A DNA stretch of 64,000 bases from Pseudomonas mohnii (GTDB lineage: Bacteria; Pseudomonadota; Gammaproteobacteria; Pseudomonadales; Pseudomonadaceae). Position 1 is the stretch's first letter, and every line of letters starts with the position of its first letter. Below, in pieces: positions 27,567 through 37,268 of the stretch. The stretch covers positions 1,426,001 to 1,490,000 of the forward strand of contig NZ_FNRV01000001.1 of assembly GCF_900105115.1 (NCBI RefSeq), written 5' to 3'. The notes beneath the pieces were generated by a model that saw only the letters and a program-made list of their open reading frames with translations, was not told where the DNA came from and did not search any database. The position numbers were made by a program, and so were the translations under genes.

Positions 27567-27679
27567 GGATCAGAAAATTCCTGAATTCTAGAAGTGAAAG
27601 GCGTTGGCGCCTGACGCGGCACCGCTATATATAGTGGCTACAAGGTGAGGTCAAGCGCAGGGTTTTGCGCGCACTCAGC

Positions 27680-27916
27680 TTATGGCTTGGAAAAAACACT
27701 CGGTTCGGCTTGCACCAAAGCAAAGCGTGGCACCTGCTCGCCGTCAACTTCGACCGACTCCAGGAACATGCTCAAGGGACGCACCCAAAAGCCGTAATCG
27801 CCATACAGGGCTTGGTAGAAGACCACTTCTTCTTCGGTTTCCGAATGCCGTGCAACACTGAATACACGGTACTGCGGACCTTTGTAATGTTGGTAGAGCC
27901 CAGGTTGTATCGGCAT
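27680..27916 (-). CDS. DUF1653 domain protein
   Basis: A 78-residue protein. PGLYQHYKGPQYRVFSVARHSETEEEVVFYQAL and the closing WVRPLSMFLESV are the complete DUF1653 fold, a small beta barrel with unknown function. The ATG at 27916 has GAGGG seven bases upstream; a further in-frame start at 27934 is possible. It reads toward topA, which starts 114 bp further on. Confidence 0.82.
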   Translation of the reverse strand: MPIQPGLYQHYKGPQYRVFSVARHSETEEEVVFYQALYGDYGFWVRPLSMFLESVEVDGEQVPRFALVQAEPSVFSKP

Positions 27917-27965
27917 GCTTCGGCCCTCACTCAAATCTTTTCAAAATAAAATAAAAATAAATCCG

Positions 27966-27998
27966 GAAAAACAAAAACCGGGGCACTTGGCCCCGGCT
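27966..27998 (-). terminator. Rho-independent terminator of fadBA
   Basis: On the minus strand GCCGGGGCC-AAGT-GCCCCGG runs into TTTTTGTTTTT, starting about 17 bases after the fadA stop. Confidence 0.85.
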
Positions 27999-28014
27999 TC
28001 CATCAGCGAAACGC

Positions 28015-29205
<1,191 letters not shown>

Positions 29206-29219
29206 CTAGTTGGGGGCGC

Positions 29220-31367
29220 TTAACCGAAAAAGCTCTGGCCGTTTTTGGCCATTTCGCGCAGCTTCGCGGTCGGGTGGTACAGCGCGCCCAAATCAGCGTA
29301 CTGGTCAGCCAGGGCAACGAACGCTGCAACACCGATCGAATCGATATAGCGCAGCGCACCGCCACGGAATGGAGGGAAACCAATACCGTAGACCAGACCC
29401 ATGTCGGCTTCGGCAGCGGTTTCGACGATGCCGTCTTCCAGGCAACGCACGGTTTCCAGGCACAGCGGGATCATCATCCAGTTGATGATGTCTTCGTCGG
29501 TGACTTCGCGCTGTTCAAACACGATTGGCTTGAGCACTTCCAGGACCGACGGATCGGCGACCTTCTTCTGCTTGCCCTTCTTGTCGGTCTCGTAGGCGTA
29601 GAAGCCCTTGCCGTTCTTCTGGCCCAGGCGCTTGGCTTCGTAAAGCACGTCAACGGCCGAACGACGGTCGTCTTTCATGCGGTCCGGGAAACCTTCAGCC
29701 ATCACATCACGGCCGTGGTGGCCGGTGTCGATGCCGACCACGTCCATGAGGTAGGCCGGGCCCATAGGCCAGCCGAATTTTTCCATGACCTTGTCGATAC
29801 GGACGAAGTCCACACCGGCGCTGACCAACTTGGCGAAACCGCCAAAGTACGGGAACAGGACACGGTTGACCAGGAAGCCCGGGCAGTCGTTGACCACGAT
29901 CGGGTTCTTGCCCATTTTCTTGGCGTAGGCAACGGTGGTGGCAACGGCCAGCTCGCTGGACTTCTCGCCACGGATCACTTCGACCAGCGGCATCATGTGC
30001 ACCGGGTTGAAGAAGTGCATGCCGACGAAGTTTTCCGGACGCTTGAGGGCCTTGGCCAACAGGCTGATGGAAATGGTCGAGGTGTTCGAGGCGAGGATGG
30101 TGTCCTCTTTGACCTGGTCTTCGACTTCAGCCAGAACGGCTTGCTTGACCTTCGGGTTCTCGACGACCGCTTCAACCACCAGGTCAACGTGACCGAAGTC
30201 ACCGTAAGACAGGGTCGGACGAATGCCGTTGAGCACTTCAGCCATTTTCGCGGCGGTCATGCGGCCTTTCTCAACGCGGCCAACCAGCAGCTTGGCGGCT
30301 TCGGCCAGCCCCTGCTCGATACCGTGCTCGTTGATGTCCTTCATCAGGATCGGCGTGCCTTTGGACGCCGACTGATAGGCGATACCGCCACCCATGATGC
30401 CGGCGCCGAGTACGGCAGCCTGCTTCACGTCCTTGGCGATTTCGTCGTAGGCCTTGGCCTTTTTCTTCAGCTCCTGATCGTTCAGGAACAGGCCGATCAA
30501 GCTCTGCGCAGCAGAGGTCTTGGCCAGCTTCACGAAACCGGCCGCTTCGACTTCCAGAGCCTTGTCGCGACCGAAGTTCGCGGCTTTCTGGATGGTCTTG
30601 ATCGCTTCGACCGGCGCCGGGTAGTTCGGGCCAGCCTGACCCGCCACGAAACCTTTGGCGGTTTCGAAAGCCATCATTTGCTCGATCGCGTTCAGCTTCA
30701 GTTTTTCCAGCTTCGGCTGGCGCTTGGCCTTGTAATCGAATTCGCCGGAAATGGCGCGCTTGATCAGTTCCAGCGCAGCTTCCTGCAGTTTTTCAGGAGC
30801 CACCACGGCATCGACGGCACCGACTTTCAGCGCGTCTTCCGGACGGTTTTCCTTGCCGGCGGCGATCCACTCGATGGCGTTGTCGGCACCGATCAGGCGC
30901 GGCAGGCGAACGGTACCGCCGAAGCCCGGGTAGATGCCCAGTTTGACTTCAGGCAAACCGATCTTGGCCTTGGTGGACATGACGCGGTAGTCCGCTGCCA
31001 GGCACATTTCCAGACCGCCACCCAGAGCGATGCCGTTGATCGCGGCGACGGTCGGGACGTTGAGGTCTTCGAAATCGCTGAAAATCTTGTTGGCTTCGAG
31101 GTTGCCAGCAACAAGCTCTGCATCCGGCAGCTTGAAGTTGTCGACAAATTCGGTGATGTCGGCGCCGACGATGAAGACGTCCTTGCCACTGCTGACGATC
31201 ACACCCTTGATCGAAGCATCTGCCTTGATGGTGTCTACGGCCTGACGCAGTTCGTTCAGGGTTAGACGGTTGAACTTGTTGACGGACTCACCCTTGAGGT
31301 CGAATTTCAGTTCGACGATGCCACTTTCAAGAGCCTTAACCGTGATGGCTTTACCTTCGTAAATCAT
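29220..31367 (-). CDS. fadB: Fatty-acid oxidation complex alpha subunit
   Basis: A 715-residue multifunctional enzyme: enoyl-CoA hydratase/isomerase (1-190, with [18 protein letters not shown]), 3-hydroxyacyl-CoA dehydrogenase with NAD fold (about 310-500, [18 protein letters not shown], and [18 protein letters not shown]) and the C-terminal dimerisation domain. Size matches E. coli FadB (729). It forms an alpha2-beta2 complex with FadA. The ATG at 31367 has GGAG eight bases upstream. The 590-bp region upstream holds a weak PsrA-type site (31605-31618). Confidence 0.97.
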   Translation of the reverse strand: MIYEGKAITVKALESGIVELKFDLKGESVNKFNRLTLNELRQAVDTIKADASIKGVIVSSGKDVFIVGADITEFVDNFKLPDAELVAGNLEANKIFSDFEDLNVPTVAAINGIALGGGLEMCLAADYRVMSTKAKIGLPEVKLGIYPGFGGTVRLPRLIGADNAIEWIAAGKENRPEDALKVGAVDAVVAPEKLQEAALELIKRAISGEFDYKAKRQPKLEKLKLNAIEQMMAFETAKGFVAGQAGPNYPAPVEAIKTIQKAANFGRDKALEVEAAGFVKLAKTSAAQSLIGLFLNDQELKKKAKAYDEIAKDVKQAAVLGAGIMGGGIAYQSASKGTPILMKDINEHGIEQGLAEAAKLLVGRVEKGRMTAAKMAEVLNGIRPTLSYGDFGHVDLVVEAVVENPKVKQAVLAEVEDQVKEDTILASNTSTISISLLAKALKRPENFVGMHFFNPVHMMPLVEVIRGEKSSELAVATTVAYAKKMGKNPIVVNDCPGFLVNRVLFPYFGGFAKLVSAGVDFVRIDKVMEKFGWPMGPAYLMDVVGIDTGHHGRDVMAEGFPDRMKDDRRSAVDVLYEAKRLGQKNGKGFYAYETDKKGKQKKVADPSVLEVLKPIVFEQREVTDEDIINWMMIPLCLETVRCLEDGIVETAAEADMGLVYGIGFPPFRGGALRYIDSIGVAAFVALADQYADLGALYHPTAKLREMAKNGQSFFG

Positions 31368-31604
31368 CAACTGATCTCCACGATATGGAAGCTGAACAGT
31401 ACACGTCGGACGCAGGCGAATGGCTCGGCAGGGACGTTAAACGTCGATGCTACGCCTATCCACCCGACACACCCGCCAACGCGATAGTCGGGATTCTGTA
31501 GGAGCGATCTGAAATACAAACGCTCAATTCATACGCCCGTTTGATTTGGGTACGTCACCTTCACGGAATTTCCGACAATTGTCAATCGCCCGAAACAGGG
31601 GGTT

Positions 31605-31618
31605 GAAACGCGACTTTC
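31605..31618. promoter_or_regulatory. Possible PsrA site upstream of fadBA
   Basis: GAAACGCGACTTTC matches the G/CAAAC-N4-GTTTG/C pattern with one mismatch (C for G at the second half-site). It lies 238 bp from the fadB start, so its distance is large. PsrA is known to repress fadBA in P. aeruginosa. Confidence 0.35.
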
Positions 31619-31739
31619 CGGTCATTTCCGTACTGCGAAGACCTTCAACACGCCGAAGCATGTGAAGTCATTCATAGGATCAATCATTAGAAAAGTCGCC
31701 CTAATTCGCGGCAGCCCGCGTTTAACGAGCTACGCTGGC

Positions 31740-31857
31740 GAGACTCAGGAGAAAAATTTGAACGCTTTTGGCGAACGCCCAGCGTAAGATCAGCCCACAC
31801 CGAATTTACCGGCCTGCCTGGCCAACCCGCCCGATGATGTTGTCGGGCTTTTTATTG
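31740..31857 (+). ncRNA. Candidate intergenic small RNA with intrinsic terminator
   Basis: No protein gene on the plus strand ends here, yet a plus-oriented terminator is present: GCCCGA (31829-31834) and TCGGGC (31843-31848) followed by TTTTTATT. Upstream there is a nested hairpin, ACGCT-GGCG-AA-CGCC-AGCGT (31762-31785). Together they look like a structured transcript of roughly 100-180 bases. No convincing promoter was identified, so the 5' end is a guess. Confidence 0.45.
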
Positions 31858-31869
31858 CCTGCATAAAAA

Positions 31870-31952
31870 CCTGTGGGAGCCGGGTTGCCAGCAATGCACC
31901 TGACACCCCGTGGCGCTCTCAGGTTCATCGCGAGCAGGCTCGCTGCTGCATG
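31870..31952. repeat. REP pair with shared spacer
   Basis: CTGTGGGAGCCGGGTTGCCAGC and TCATCGCGAGCAGGCTCGCTGC face each other. The inner part (about 31899-31944) closely resembles 33002-33048 on the other side of the hypothetical and uspA genes. Confidence 0.6.
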
Positions 31953-31961
31953 GATTGTGTT

Positions 31962-32399
31962 TCAGGCCAGAGCTTTGAGGGTGGCATCGATTTGTTGCAA
32001 TACCTCGGCTTCGCCCTTCTCGCCCCAATACAGGGCGATCATTTGTTTATCGGCCTCGACCTTGTAGACATTGTCTGGCAATTTTTCGAAATGATTGAGC
32101 AGTGACCGATCCTCACAGACTTCCTGCCACTGATTCACCCAGACACCCGGTGATTTCTGCCAGTAACTCCAGCACGCCGGTTTATTGCCACGCCGCGGTC
32201 TGTGGTACTGCGCACAAGGGTTGGGCGGCTCCTGGCCAAGCCAGTGCGGCCATTCCTGCGGCGCCAGCTGCATCGCCAACCCGATGCGTCGCGCCTCCAT
32301 CCGCAGCGCCATGCGGCCACTCTGGTGGCGAGACGGTCGCAACCATGCCAGCGGACTGAGTACCACCAGCAGGATTGACACCACTATCCAGACCGTCAT
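31962..32399 (-). CDS. Membrane-anchored conserved hypothetical protein
   Basis: A 145-residue protein with one N-terminal membrane helix (VWIVVSILLVVLSPLAWL, 3-20) and a soluble remainder. The second half is rich in Trp, Pro and Cys (EWPHWLGQEPPNPCAQY, NKPACWSYWQKSPGVWVNQWQEVC) and ends in an acidic helix. No known domain is recognised; topology suggests a cytoplasmic or periplasmic anchored small protein. The ATG at 32399 has a GGGAG site. It diverges from the UspA gene, sharing about 100 bp of upstream DNA. Confidence 0.7.
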   Translation of the reverse strand: MTVWIVVSILLVVLSPLAWLRPSRHQSGRMALRMEARRIGLAMQLAPQEWPHWLGQEPPNPCAQYHRPRRGNKPACWSYWQKSPGVWVNQWQEVCEDRSLLNHFEKLPDNVYKVEADKQMIALYWGEKGEAEVLQQIDATLKALA

Positions 32400-32502
32400 A
32401 TCTGTACTCCCGATTCTTGATGAGCGTATTCAGTCGCTTTGAAACCAATACGCTTGAAACCAGCCATACTTATCAATATTGCAACCCTCAGGAGAGCACC
32501 TC

Positions 32503-32943
32503 ATGCCCTACCACCATATTCTGGTCGCTGTAGACCTAACCGAAGAGTGCGACCCTGTAATCCACCGTGCTCGCGAACTGGCAGTGAGCAATAGTGCGAA
32601 ATTGTCCCTGGTACACATTGTCGAGCCGATGGCCATGGCCTTTGGCGGTGACGTGCCGATGGACCTGTCACAACTGCAACAACAGCAATTCGATCAGGCC
32701 AAAGAGCGTCTTGACCGGTTGATCGTGAAATACCCGGAGCTGTCCAGGGAGTACAGCCACCTGACCTACGGCCAGCCACGCCAGGAAATTCACCACCTGG
32801 CCAAGGAGCAAGGGTGCGACATCATCGTGGTCGGCAGTCACGGGCGACACGGCCTGGCACTGCTGCTGGGCTCAACCGCCAACGATGTACTGCACGGTGC
32901 GCCTTGCGATGTGCTGGCGGTGCGCCTGCAAAACAAAAGCTGA
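32503..32943 (+). CDS. Universal stress protein UspA family
   Basis: A 146-residue alpha/beta protein. MPYHHILVAVDLTEECDPVI is the first strand and helix, and the ATP-binding-type motif GSHGRHGLALLLGSTANDVL (G2XG9XG(S/T)N pattern) is close to the C-terminus, so this may bind nucleotide. Such proteins accumulate during stationary phase and stress. GGAGAG precedes the ATG by seven bases. Divergent from the hypothetical gene upstream, and followed by a REP pair and a bidirectional terminator. Confidence 0.9.
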   Translation: MPYHHILVAVDLTEECDPVIHRARELAVSNSAKLSLVHIVEPMAMAFGGDVPMDLSQLQQQQFDQAKERLDRLIVKYPELSREYSHLTYGQPRQEIHHLAKEQGCDIIVVGSHGRHGLALLLGSTANDVLHGAPCDVLAVRLQNKS

Positions 32944-32952
32944 CAACACCCC

Positions 32953-33054
32953 CTGTAGGAGCAAGCTCGCTCGCGAGGGTCGTCAACGGTAACGCGAGAA
33001 GCCTGACACCCCGCGGAGCTCCCGGATTCATCGCGAGCATGCTCACTCCTACGG
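32953..33054. repeat. REP pair with shared spacer
   Basis: CTGTAGGAGCAAGCTCGCTCGCGAG and TCATCGCGAGCATGCTCACTCCTAC. The inner part matches the REP pair at 31870-31952. Confidence 0.65.
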
Positions 33055-33074
33055 GATATTCAGCACGGCATATG

Positions 33075-33113
33075 AAAAGCCCGGCGTTCACGCGAATGAA
33101 GCCGGGCTTTTTC
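33075..33113. terminator. Bidirectional terminator
   Basis: AAAAGCCCGGC (33075-33085) pairs with GCCGGGCTTTTT (33101-33112). With A-run and T-run it serves both the UspA gene (plus) and uup (minus). Confidence 0.85.
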
Positions 33114-33126
33114 ATTGCAGGATCAA

Positions 33127-35046
33127 TCAGGCATCCAGCTCGGCCCAACGCTCGACCATCACGTCGAGTTCAGCCTGCAACTGCGCCAATTGAGCGATCA
33201 CCGCAGCGGTTTCAGCGGCCGGACGCAGGTAGAAACCAGCATCAGCCATCTGCGCCTCGACGGTAGCGATCTGCTGCTCCATGGCTTCGATCTGCCCCGG
33301 CAAAGCTTCCAGCTCACGCTGCAATTTGTAGCTGAGCTTTTTCTTCGCCACCGGCGCTTCGACCGCCACCGCGACGGGCGCAGGTTCGGCTTTGACGACG
33401 GCGGAGTTCAGGTCGGCCTTGCCGGATTTGCTCTCGGTCACGCCCAACAGGCGCGGCGAGCCGCCCTGACGCAGCCAGTCCTGATAACCACCGACGTATT
33501 CGCGAACCTTGCCTTCACCTTCGAAGACCAGGGTGCTGGTCACCACGTTATCGAGGAATGCCCGGTCGTGGCTGACCATCAGCACGGTGCCGTTGAAGGT
33601 CAGCAAGACCTCTTCCAGCAGTTCGAGGGTTTCGACGTCGAGGTCGTTGGTCGGCTCGTCGAGGACCAGCAGGTTCGCCGGCTTGCTGAACAGTTTGGCC
33701 AGCAACAGACGGGCACGCTCACCACCGGACAGCGCCTTGACCGGCGTACGGGCACGCTGCGGGCTGAACAGGAAGTCGCCGAGGTAGCTCAGGACATGGC
33801 GGCTCTGGCCGTCGATGTCGATGAAGTCGCGACCTTCAGCGACGTTATCGATCACGGTTTTTTCCAGGTCCAGTTGATGGCGCAACTGGTCGAAATAGGC
33901 GACATCGATCTTCGTGCCTTCTTCCACCTTGCCGCTGGTGGGCTGCAAGCCGCTGAGCATCAGTTTCAGCAGCGTGGTCTTACCGGTACCGTTGGCACCC
34001 AGCAGACCGATGCGGTCGCCGCGTTGCAGCACCATCGAGAAGTCCTTGATCAGGAACGGGCCGCCCGGGTGAGCGAAGCTCACATTTTCGAGGACCATCA
34101 CCTGCTTGCCGGACTTGTCGGCCGTTTCCAACTGGATATTGGCCTTGCCGGTACGCTCACGACGTTCGCTGCGCTCGACACGCAACGCCTTCAGGGCGCG
34201 CACGCGACCTTCGTTACGGGTACGACGAGCCTTGATGCCCTGGCGAATCCACACTTCTTCCTGAGCCAGACGCTTGTCGAACAGCGCGTTGGCGGTCGCC
34301 TCGGCGGCCAGCTCAGCCTCTTTGTGCACGAGGAAACTGGCGTAGTCGCCGTTCCAGTCGATCAAGCCGCCGCGATCGAGTTCGAGGATGCGGGTTGCAA
34401 GGTTTTGCAGGAAAGAACGGTCGTGCGTGATGAACAGCACGGCGCCCTGGAAGTCCTTGAGCGCTTCTTCGAGCCAGGCGATCGCGCCGATGTCCAGGTG
34501 GTTGGTCGGTTCGTCGAGCAGCAGCAGGTCAGGTTCGGAAACCAGTGCCTGGGCCAGCAGCACGCGACGACGCCAGCCGCCGGACAACTCGGCGAGGGTC
34601 TTGTCGGCGGGCAATTGCAGACGACTGAGGGTGCTGTCGACCAGGGTCTGCAGACGCCAGCCGTCGCGGGCCTCGAGATCGTGCTGGACGTGCATCAGCT
34701 TGTCCAGGTCGGCGTCAGTGACGATGTTCTGGCTCAGGTGGTGATATTCGGCGAGCAATGCGCCCACGCCGTCCAGGCCTTCGGCCACCACGTCGAACAC
34801 GGTCCGCTCGTCGGCTACCGGCAATTCTTGCGGCAATTCGCCGATCTTGAGCCCGGGTGCGCGCCAAACGGAGCCGTCATCGGGCTTCTGGTCGCCCTTG
34901 ACGAGCTTCATCATGCTGGACTTGCCAGTGCCGTTGCGGCCGATGATGCACACCCGCTCTCCACGGGCGATCTGCCAGGACACCTTGTCCAACAACGGCA
35001 TAGCGCCGAAAGCAAGGGACACATCGCTGAATTTGAGCAGGGTCAT
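33127..35046 (-). CDS. uup: ABC-F ATPase, Uup type
   Basis: About 639 residues, two ABC domains in tandem with no membrane segment. First domain: Walker A GRNGTGKSS, signature LSGGWRRRVLLAQAL, Walker B LLLLDEPTNHLD. Second: GANGTGKTT, LSGGERARLLLAKL, LLVLDEPTNDLD. A charged helical C-terminal region (from about 560) is the coiled-coil CTD found in Uup. ABC-F proteins act on ribosomes; Uup lowers precise transposon excision in E. coli and helps ribosome assembly or branched DNA handling. The ATG at 35046 has a GGAGAAGCTC ribosome site. Divergent from slt. Confidence 0.92.
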   Translation of the reverse strand: MTLLKFSDVSLAFGAMPLLDKVSWQIARGERVCIIGRNGTGKSSMMKLVKGDQKPDDGSVWRAPGLKIGELPQELPVADERTVFDVVAEGLDGVGALLAEYHHLSQNIVTDADLDKLMHVQHDLEARDGWRLQTLVDSTLSRLQLPADKTLAELSGGWRRRVLLAQALVSEPDLLLLDEPTNHLDIGAIAWLEEALKDFQGAVLFITHDRSFLQNLATRILELDRGGLIDWNGDYASFLVHKEAELAAEATANALFDKRLAQEEVWIRQGIKARRTRNEGRVRALKALRVERSERRERTGKANIQLETADKSGKQVMVLENVSFAHPGGPFLIKDFSMVLQRGDRIGLLGANGTGKTTLLKLMLSGLQPTSGKVEEGTKIDVAYFDQLRHQLDLEKTVIDNVAEGRDFIDIDGQSRHVLSYLGDFLFSPQRARTPVKALSGGERARLLLAKLFSKPANLLVLDEPTNDLDVETLELLEEVLLTFNGTVLMVSHDRAFLDNVVTSTLVFEGEGKVREYVGGYQDWLRQGGSPRLLGVTESKSGKADLNSAVVKAEPAPVAVAVEAPVAKKKLSYKLQRELEALPGQIEAMEQQIATVEAQMADAGFYLRPAAETAAVIAQLAQLQAELDVMVERWAELDA

Positions 35047-35260
35047 GAGCTTCTCCAAAAACCGGGCGCGCATTCTACCTGACTTGAGGCCTCAGAAGGC
35101 CGGCAATTTCACTGTCGAAGCACTCTGCACAACAAATGTTGCGAACTTATACAGACAGGTGGGCAAAGCTTTCGTCCCCTGCTGGCAAAAGGCTAAGCTA
35201 CAGTTAATTAAGTGTTGGCATTGTCTGCACTTGTTCATGATTTCTCTGCCCGGATGTCCC

Positions 35261-37189
35261 ATGCGCAGTCGCATTTTCAAGCTTTTTTCATGTCTTTTAC
35301 TGTCTGCCGCTGCCGTTAATTCCGCCCAGGCGGTAGACCTGTCTACCCAGCGCCAATATTACGACGAAGCCAAACGTGCCCTGGCCAAGGGCGATAGCGG
35401 TCCTTATTTCCGCTACAGCCAGGCCCTCAGCGATTACCCGCTGGAACCCTACCTGGCCTATGACGAACTGACCGCGCGCCTGAAAACCGCGAGCAATGAC
35501 GAAATTGAAAAATTCCTCGCCGAACATGGCGACCTGCCACAAGCCAACTGGATGAAATTGCGTTGGCTGCGCTGGATGGCCGATCGCGGCGATTGGCAGA
35601 CGTTCGTCAAATATTACGACCCGAAGATGAACTTCACCGAACTGGACTGCCTGAATGCGCAGTATCAGATCAGCCATAACCTCAAGTCCGAAGGTTACGC
35701 CAACACCAACAAACTCTGGCTGACAGGCAAATCCCTGCCGGCCGCCTGCGACGCACTGTTCGGCATGTGGGCCGCCGAAGGTCAGTTGACCGAGCAAAAA
35801 CGCTGGGAGCGCGCCAAGCTTGCCGCCCAGTCGCGCAACTACCCGCTGGCCAGCAGCCTGGCCAACGGCCTGACCACCCTCGCCCCTCGCGGTCGCCTGT
35901 TGATCGATGTGGCGCAAAAGCCCGAGCTGCTCAATCAGCCGTCGCGTTTCACGCCAGCCGACGAACCGATGTCGGACATCGTCAGCCTTGGCCTGCGCCG
36001 CCTCGCCCGCCAGGATCCGGACAAGGCCATGGAACTGCTCGATGGCTATGCCAGCAGCATGCACTTTTCCCGTGACGAAAAAGTGGCGATTGCCCGTGAA
36101 ATCGGCCTGACGCTCGCGCGCCGCTTCGACAGTCGCGCGCTGGACGTGATGACCAAGTACGACCCCGAACTGCGGGACAACACCGTTTCCGAATGGCGCT
36201 TGCGCCTGCTGCTGCGCCTGGCCCGCTGGGACGACGCCTATCAACTGACCCGTCGCCTGCCGCAAGACCTGGCCACCACCAACCGCTGGCGCTACTGGCA
36301 GGCCCGCAGCCTGGAACTGGCACAACCGCAGAACCCTGAAGCGCAGACGCTCTATAAAACCCTCGCCCGCGAACGCGACTTTTATGGTTTCCTCGCCGCC
36401 GATCGTTCGCAGTCGCCCTATTCACTGGTCAACAAACCGCTGGTGCTGAGCCAGGCGACGATCAATAAAGTGCGCAACACCCCCGGCATTCGCCGAGCCC
36501 TGGAGTTTCACGCCCGCGGGCAGATTGTCGACGGTCGTCGCGAGTGGTACCACGTCAGCCGCCACTTCAGTCGCGAGGAAATGGTTGCCCAGGCCAAACT
36601 GGCCTATGACCTGAAATGGTATTTCCCGGCGATCCGTACAATCAGTCAGGCTCAGTATTGGGACGACCTGGACATCCGCTTCCCGATGGCGCACCGCGAA
36701 TCCCTGGTGCGTGAAGCCAGAAACCGTGGCCTGCATTCGAGCTGGGTATTCGCCATCACTCGCCAGGAAAGCGCCTTCATGGACGATGCCCGCTCCGGTG
36801 TCGGCGCGTCGGGCTTGATGCAACTGATGCCCGGCACCGCCAAGGAAACCGCGCGCAAGTTCAGCATTCCCTTTGCCTCGCCGCAGCAGTTGCTGGAGCC
36901 GGACAAGAACATCCAGCTCGGTGCCGCGTACCTGAGCCAGGTCCACAGTCAATTCAACGGCAACCGCGTCCTCGCCTCCGCCGCCTACAACGCCGGCCCC
37001 GGCCGTGTACGCCAGTGGCTGCGCGGCGCCGACCACCTGAGTTTCGACGTGTGGGTGGAAAGCATCCCCTTCGACGAAACCCGTCAGTATGTACAGAACG
37101 TGCTGTCTTATTCGGTGATCTACGGCCAGAAACTCAACTCACCGCAACCGTTGGTGGATTGGCACGAGCGGTACTTCGACGATCAATGA
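35261..37189 (+). CDS. slt: Soluble lytic murein transglycosylase Slt70
   Basis: A 642-residue periplasmic enzyme with a signal peptide (MRSRIFKLFSCLLLSAAAVNSAQAVDL). The N-terminal U-shaped helical region (25-460) is followed by the lysozyme-like SLT domain: catalytic Glu503 in ITRQESAF, GLMQLMPGTAKETARKF and AAYNAGPGRVRQWL. It cleaves the MurNAc-GlcNAc bond to 1,6-anhydro products, feeding the NagZ/AmpR recycling pathway elsewhere in this window. Length matches E. coli Slt70 (645). The ATG at 35261 has a weak ribosome site; a start at 35237 would add eight residues. Confidence 0.95.
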   Translation: MRSRIFKLFSCLLLSAAAVNSAQAVDLSTQRQYYDEAKRALAKGDSGPYFRYSQALSDYPLEPYLAYDELTARLKTASNDEIEKFLAEHGDLPQANWMKLRWLRWMADRGDWQTFVKYYDPKMNFTELDCLNAQYQISHNLKSEGYANTNKLWLTGKSLPAACDALFGMWAAEGQLTEQKRWERAKLAAQSRNYPLASSLANGLTTLAPRGRLLIDVAQKPELLNQPSRFTPADEPMSDIVSLGLRRLARQDPDKAMELLDGYASSMHFSRDEKVAIAREIGLTLARRFDSRALDVMTKYDPELRDNTVSEWRLRLLLRLARWDDAYQLTRRLPQDLATTNRWRYWQARSLELAQPQNPEAQTLYKTLARERDFYGFLAADRSQSPYSLVNKPLVLSQATINKVRNTPGIRRALEFHARGQIVDGRREWYHVSRHFSREEMVAQAKLAYDLKWYFPAIRTISQAQYWDDLDIRFPMAHRESLVREARNRGLHSSWVFAITRQESAFMDDARSGVGASGLMQLMPGTAKETARKFSIPFASPQQLLEPDKNIQLGAAYLSQVHSQFNGNRVLASAAYNAGPGRVRQWLRGADHLSFDVWVESIPFDETRQYVQNVLSYSVIYGQKLNSPQPLVDWHERYFDDQ

Positions 37190-37190
37190 T

Positions 37191-37268
37191 CGTGTGGGAG
37201 TCGACGTACTGACGAATGGCGAAACGCGGTGCACGTGATGCACCGCTTTCGCTGGCAAGCCAGCCCCT
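37191..37268. repeat. Diverged REP with internal hairpin
   Basis: GTGTGGGAGTCGAC then CGCTTTCGCTGGCAAGCCAGCCCCTAG, with an internal hairpin GCGGTGCA/TGCACCGC (37226-37246). It separates the convergent slt and ABC-exporter genes and probably helps terminate both. Confidence 0.55.

Noticed and set aside
24813..27584. Long 923-codon open frame on the plus strand
   Set aside because: It is the antisense shadow of topA, created by high-GC codon bias. The topA protein has complete domains and an active site; the opposite frame has none.
29274..31265. 663-codon open frame opposite fadB
   Set aside because: Antisense shadow, low-complexity composition, no domain.
33115..35082. 655-codon open frame opposite uup
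   Set aside because: Antisense shadow; the uup frame has both ABC domains intact.
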